Positions 60,412 through 64,000 of a stretch of 64,000 nucleotides of DNA are shown here, in pieces; within the stretch, counting starts at the first letter, position 1, and each line of letters opens with the position of its first letter. The DNA comes from Datisca glomerata (Eukaryota > Streptophyta > Magnoliopsida > Cucurbitales > Datiscaceae). The translations under genes and the position numbers were made by a program. The stretch spans positions 558,001 through 622,000 of the forward strand of contig QANY01004990.1 in NCBI GenBank assembly GCA_003255025.1, read 5' to 3'. The notes below the pieces were generated by a model. The model ran no database searches, was not told the DNA's origin, and saw only the letters and a program-made list of their open reading frames with translations.

Positions 60412-60960
60412 CAGTGGCGGAGCCACTGCAAATGGGGGCGGGGTCTAACTGACCCACTCACTTTTTTATTTTTCAATTTTAGTATAGGAAATTTTTGTTT
60501 TTACCCTTTCGTGAATTTTGACCCATTAAATTTTTACTTGTAACTCCACTAGGTGTCTTCAGTTTTAAACCTTCTATTACGTTTTTAACCCTAAAAGTTT
60601 TTATTCTTAACCCCTAAATTAAGAAACCTAATTTCACCATTTTCACTTCCTCTCACCCCGACCATTTTTCCCAAAACTTCTTTCTCCAGTCTTCGTCTTC
60701 CTCAGTCCTCTCAGTGGGCGCAGTGGCTCACGACGCCGACGGTCCCCTTCACAACGATCAAGCACGGACACTGACTGCACGACGGTCCCGAGCTCTGTCT
60801 TCGAGATCTGTCTGTCTCACGAGATCTCAGATCTTTGTCGACGATGACGTCATGCCGTGACCGCGAGCTCTGTTGACGACGTCGTGCCGAGCTCTGTTCC
60901 TCTCTGATTTTTTCGGATCTCCTTTTTCTATCCCACTGTCACCGCACTCTCTTAAGTAAT
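60412..60960. mobile_element. Possible transposon end with GC-rich leader-like block
   Basis: CAGTGGCGGAGCCACTG at about 60413-60429 is a palindromic terminus seen at many plant DNA-transposon relics. It is followed by a GC-rich block (60650-60950) with repeated GACGACG/GAGATCT words that stands out from its AT-rich surroundings. It may be a promoter and leader carried by the element. The right end was not found. Confidence 0.3.
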
Positions 60961-62930
60961 TTATAAATTTCGTGGCATACATCAGAGAAGAACAAGTAAA
61001 AAAAACTTTCCAAAACATCTTTCAAGCTTCTAAAATTAAACTCATATTGTGCTAGAAATTTAAGGTTCGAAGAGTCGGGATTTACACCGATTTCATTGAT
61101 TTTCTTTTGATAACTATGTACCAACAGAACATAGTAAAATACAATCTCTAGAACAACATTTCCACTCACACAAACAGATAAAAACTCAAATCGCATTAGC
61201 ACAAGCAACATCGCAAGATACATACACATCTGTTATTCAAAAAATCAACAGTCAACAACTAAACAGTCAACAACTCAACATAGAATCACATCTCAAATCG
61301 TATTCGCAGCGAACAGAGCTCGAGAAAGAGAAGAAATAACTCGCAACCACAGAAAAACCAACATTTGAACCAAAATCCTCGCCATTTTTCTTTTCTGAGT
61401 AGGAATCCAAGTCCAACACTGAAATGGCCAAAAAGAAAAACGCATTAATAAGCTCAATTCGCATCCGTGATGACCGTTTCTGGCTGCGAAAATGCAAGAA
61501 AATAAAAAATATCTCCATTCCCATGATTCATGGAACTAAAAACCCAACTGAAATATGCCTCTAAACAAAATGTTTAAACTAACAAGTACATAAAAGAAAA
61601 AACGCAGCAGCAGATTCAACACTGTTTATACATGAATTTTTCATTTTAACATATCCAATGAATTCACCCACCCTGAGACCCCTTTGATTATTTACTTACA
61701 ATCGTCAAAATAAAAGGTAAAATTTGGACGGACCCTTATCATTTTGGGAATGAATTTGAGAGATATAGCTTGATAGGTTTAGGATAAGATTTGTTGTGTC
61801 GATCCGCCGCCACGACCTGCTCAGTAGGTTTTAGATGTATTATCCTCTCATTAAGAATGAGCATAAACACGTGACAGCATCTTATACGTTGATCTTATAT
61901 ACACTTAGCAATCATTGATTAAGCATCATAAAATTAAGGTTTATCTCCACTTTCTATATAAAGAGTCTTAAAACTTCTATTGAAGGGGAGAGATACATGA
62001 ACATTTCACACACATTTGGAGGCTCTCTCTCCCTCTCCTTCTCCTTCGCAATCCTAATGAAGTGTGTTTGCTGGCGGTTGTCACCGTCTAAGCCACTAAA
62101 GATGCTCATCATTTCCTTCACATTATATTTCTATGTCCCTAAAATTTTTCCGATGACTGAACGACTCTCCGTTCATGATCCGATATGATTTGAAATTCAT
62201 CACCGAAACAAACACATTTTCCGTTTTCCACCAACAAGCAAACACAAATCAATAAAAAGAGAAAGAAAAACAAAGAAACAACTGTAATAGCAGCAGAATC
62301 AGGCAATATTAACCGAAGAGAAAGATCTTACGATATAAAAAAGAAAAGAAAAGAGCTTTAGTAGAGTGCGGGTGACATTCTTTCCTGGGGAATATTTTTG
62401 TATATCTTTCTTTTGATAGTTCTTAAGGTTGAATTCTTCCCTCATTATAGGGGTTTCTGCATAATACATTATTTCCTTATTGACAGACGAAATTTAAAAA
62501 AAATACATGCCACTTAATATATGCCTTTAATAATATTTTGTATGATAAGAAGCTATATAGCTATCTTTAACAACATATTTTGTTAGGTTTTCTCAAACAT
62601 AATTTGCTTGGTTCTTGTTTTACTTTTTTCAGTTTTTAGTGAATTGCTCGTCTTCTAAAATTTATTCCGTACTCTATTGTTCTTTCAATATAACTTTTAT
62701 GTTTCCTATAAAAAGTGAATGTTTTTTCAGAGTAGCATCTTTTTTATGTTGGAAATTTAACTTTTCTCATATGTGGCTCTTATGAACTTGCTGGTCTAGT
62801 TCTAGTTTTTCCTTTCCATATTAATAGTCATTTATTATTTCCAAAAAATTTCCGACCACTCTTAGATTCAAATTTATTCTGCTTCCTTGATATTCTTTTC
62901 ACTAATTTGATCTGAAGTCACCATCACTTA
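60961..62930. other. Intergenic DNA, no gene recognised
   Basis: Minus-strand open frames at 61229-60939 and 61524-61267 and the plus-strand frame 61997-62188 lack recognisable domains and are not called as genes. Confidence 0.45.
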
Positions 62931-62933
62931 CAG

Positions 62934-62998
62934 GTTATTTTGATTCAAGGACAATTGTCAAAAAATAGGATTATTATTGACACTGACAAGAAGGGGAA
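62934..62998 (+). other. Possible isolated exon
   Basis: A 65-base open segment (VILIQGQLSKNRIIIDTDKK) lies between an acceptor-like TCACTTACAG and a donor-like GTGAGT. No family was recognised and no neighbouring exons were found. It could be an exon of a gene fragment captured by a transposon, or chance. Confidence 0.22.
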
Positions 62999-63089
62999 GT
63001 GAGTAATTTTATGGTGTTCTTAAGTATTTTCTTTGTCCATTGCATGTGTCCTTAGGCTAATAATGATCATTACTTTATCCTTACAATAG

Positions 63090-63560
63090 GGTTGTACAGG
63101 AAAAATTTTACACGACACACAGTAAAATTTAGACCGAAAACTCCATGGAAGAAAAGATGGAGCAAGAATCGTAGGATCAACTAGACGGTTATAAAGACTA
63201 GATCAATTAGCCAAAAATACATGAATTGTTGATAGACCAATTAGTCAAAATTCCACTTGGTTGTTATTGTTGATAAGTTAGATCTCAGGGAATATTCTGT
63301 TGAACTATTATTTGATAGAATTAGATAAGTTGTATCAGATTATATGAAGACCTATAAATAAAGACAAAATGTAACTTCAAACAGGAGACAACAACTCTCA
63401 ACACTCATTAGCCTTGTAAACCTTTTCTCCATAATGAAATACCATCAAAATCTCTTCGTGGCTTTTATTTTCTTTAAGGGTTTTCCACGTAAATCATGAT
63501 GTCATTATTCTCTCTCTATGTCTAAATTATTCTCTTGATTTTCATATTATGATGTAAGAA
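63090..63560 (+). repeat. Possible solo LTR
   Basis: A TATA-like CCTATAAATAAAG (near 63350) is followed by CAACTCTCAACACTC, AATGAAATACC and a TTTTCCACGTAAATC...TCTCTCTATG segment, a layout typical of copia LTR R/U5 regions. No partner LTR or border duplication was identified. Confidence 0.3.
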
Positions 63561-63599
63561 ATTCACGACCGATTATCGAAGACGGTGACTTTTTTCCTT

Positions 63600-64000
63600 T
63601 ACATTTAACGCTTTTATTGAGAGCTGAGAGAAAAAGTCAAGAAACCTCTTCCCCAAACGCTCAAAACCAAACAAAATAATTTTGACAGTGAAAATCGAAA
63701 GCGAGAGTGGAAACGAAAGAAAAGGTGAAAACAAAAGTCGAACCGGAAGCAGGAATGAAAATGACTACATAACCAAAATCGAAACGAAGAACGGTAAACT
63801 GATTCATTACATATTCGATGGCTTATTTCTTTTGTAAAGTTATTATTTAAGAAAATATACTAATGTTATTTGCCCGGGATTGAATCTGGAAAATTGTGGT
63901 AATGGGCGCCAACCACGAGGGACGCATCGCGGCCAATGAAACGTCACCACTGCGAAAGCTTCCATCATCGGGATAACGACAAAGAAAAAATCACCTAGCC
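63600..64000. other. Window edge, nothing recognised
   Basis: The last 120 bases are clearly more GC-rich than the rest and may belong to a feature that continues outside the window. Confidence 0.4.

Overview
The window is AT-rich plant nuclear DNA. Its two genes have GT-AG introns and plant protein families, and it carries Ty1/copia, CACTA, LINE and endogenous pararetrovirus (EPRV) relics. Protein style and repeats fit a core eudicot. A cucurbit is possible but is not shown by anything here. There are ambiguous bases at 15142, 34121-34128 and 41658, next to or within low-complexity tracts.

Two genes look intact, both on the plus strand. A type I signal peptidase of the plastid processing peptidase type lies at 3486-6876 (six exons, 191 aa). 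An AAP3-like amino acid permease lies at 56463-58729 (six exons, 487 aa). Both have readable promoter motifs. The peptidase has a 29-bp tandem duplication carrying TGGGCC site II motifs, and the permease has a G-box and site II motif above TATA boxes. They do unrelated jobs and form no cluster.

Most of the rest is layered transposon debris. 1-2230: two pararetrovirus fragments in head-to-head inverted orientation. 8.3-8.9 kb: a hAT-like non-autonomous element. 10169-14774: a copia element with matching LTRs, TTATG target duplication, primer site and polypurine tract, but a deleted reverse-transcriptase core. 16.6-20.5 kb: two LINE fragments, one carrying a fold-back MITE, and an antisense copia gag relic. 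20639-24522: a truncated CACTA element with a 1.36-kb internal tandem duplication and an intronic minisatellite. 24525-26440: copia integrase debris. 26445-29433: a pararetrovirus segment running capsid end, promoter and primer site, movement protein, then a permuted second leader copy. About 30440-37642: a second copia element whose RNase H region is split by a complete CACTA element (32884-37143). 37680 to about 42990: a third, different CACTA-type element. 44-52 kb: scattered LTR, LINE, gypsy and MITE pieces.

No tRNA, rRNA or CRISPR was seen and no clearly new coding system. The observations most worth following are the CACTA intronic minisatellite with its duplicated exon, the permuted pararetroviral leader, the in-frame CACTA insertion into copia RNase H, and the duplicated site II promoter block.
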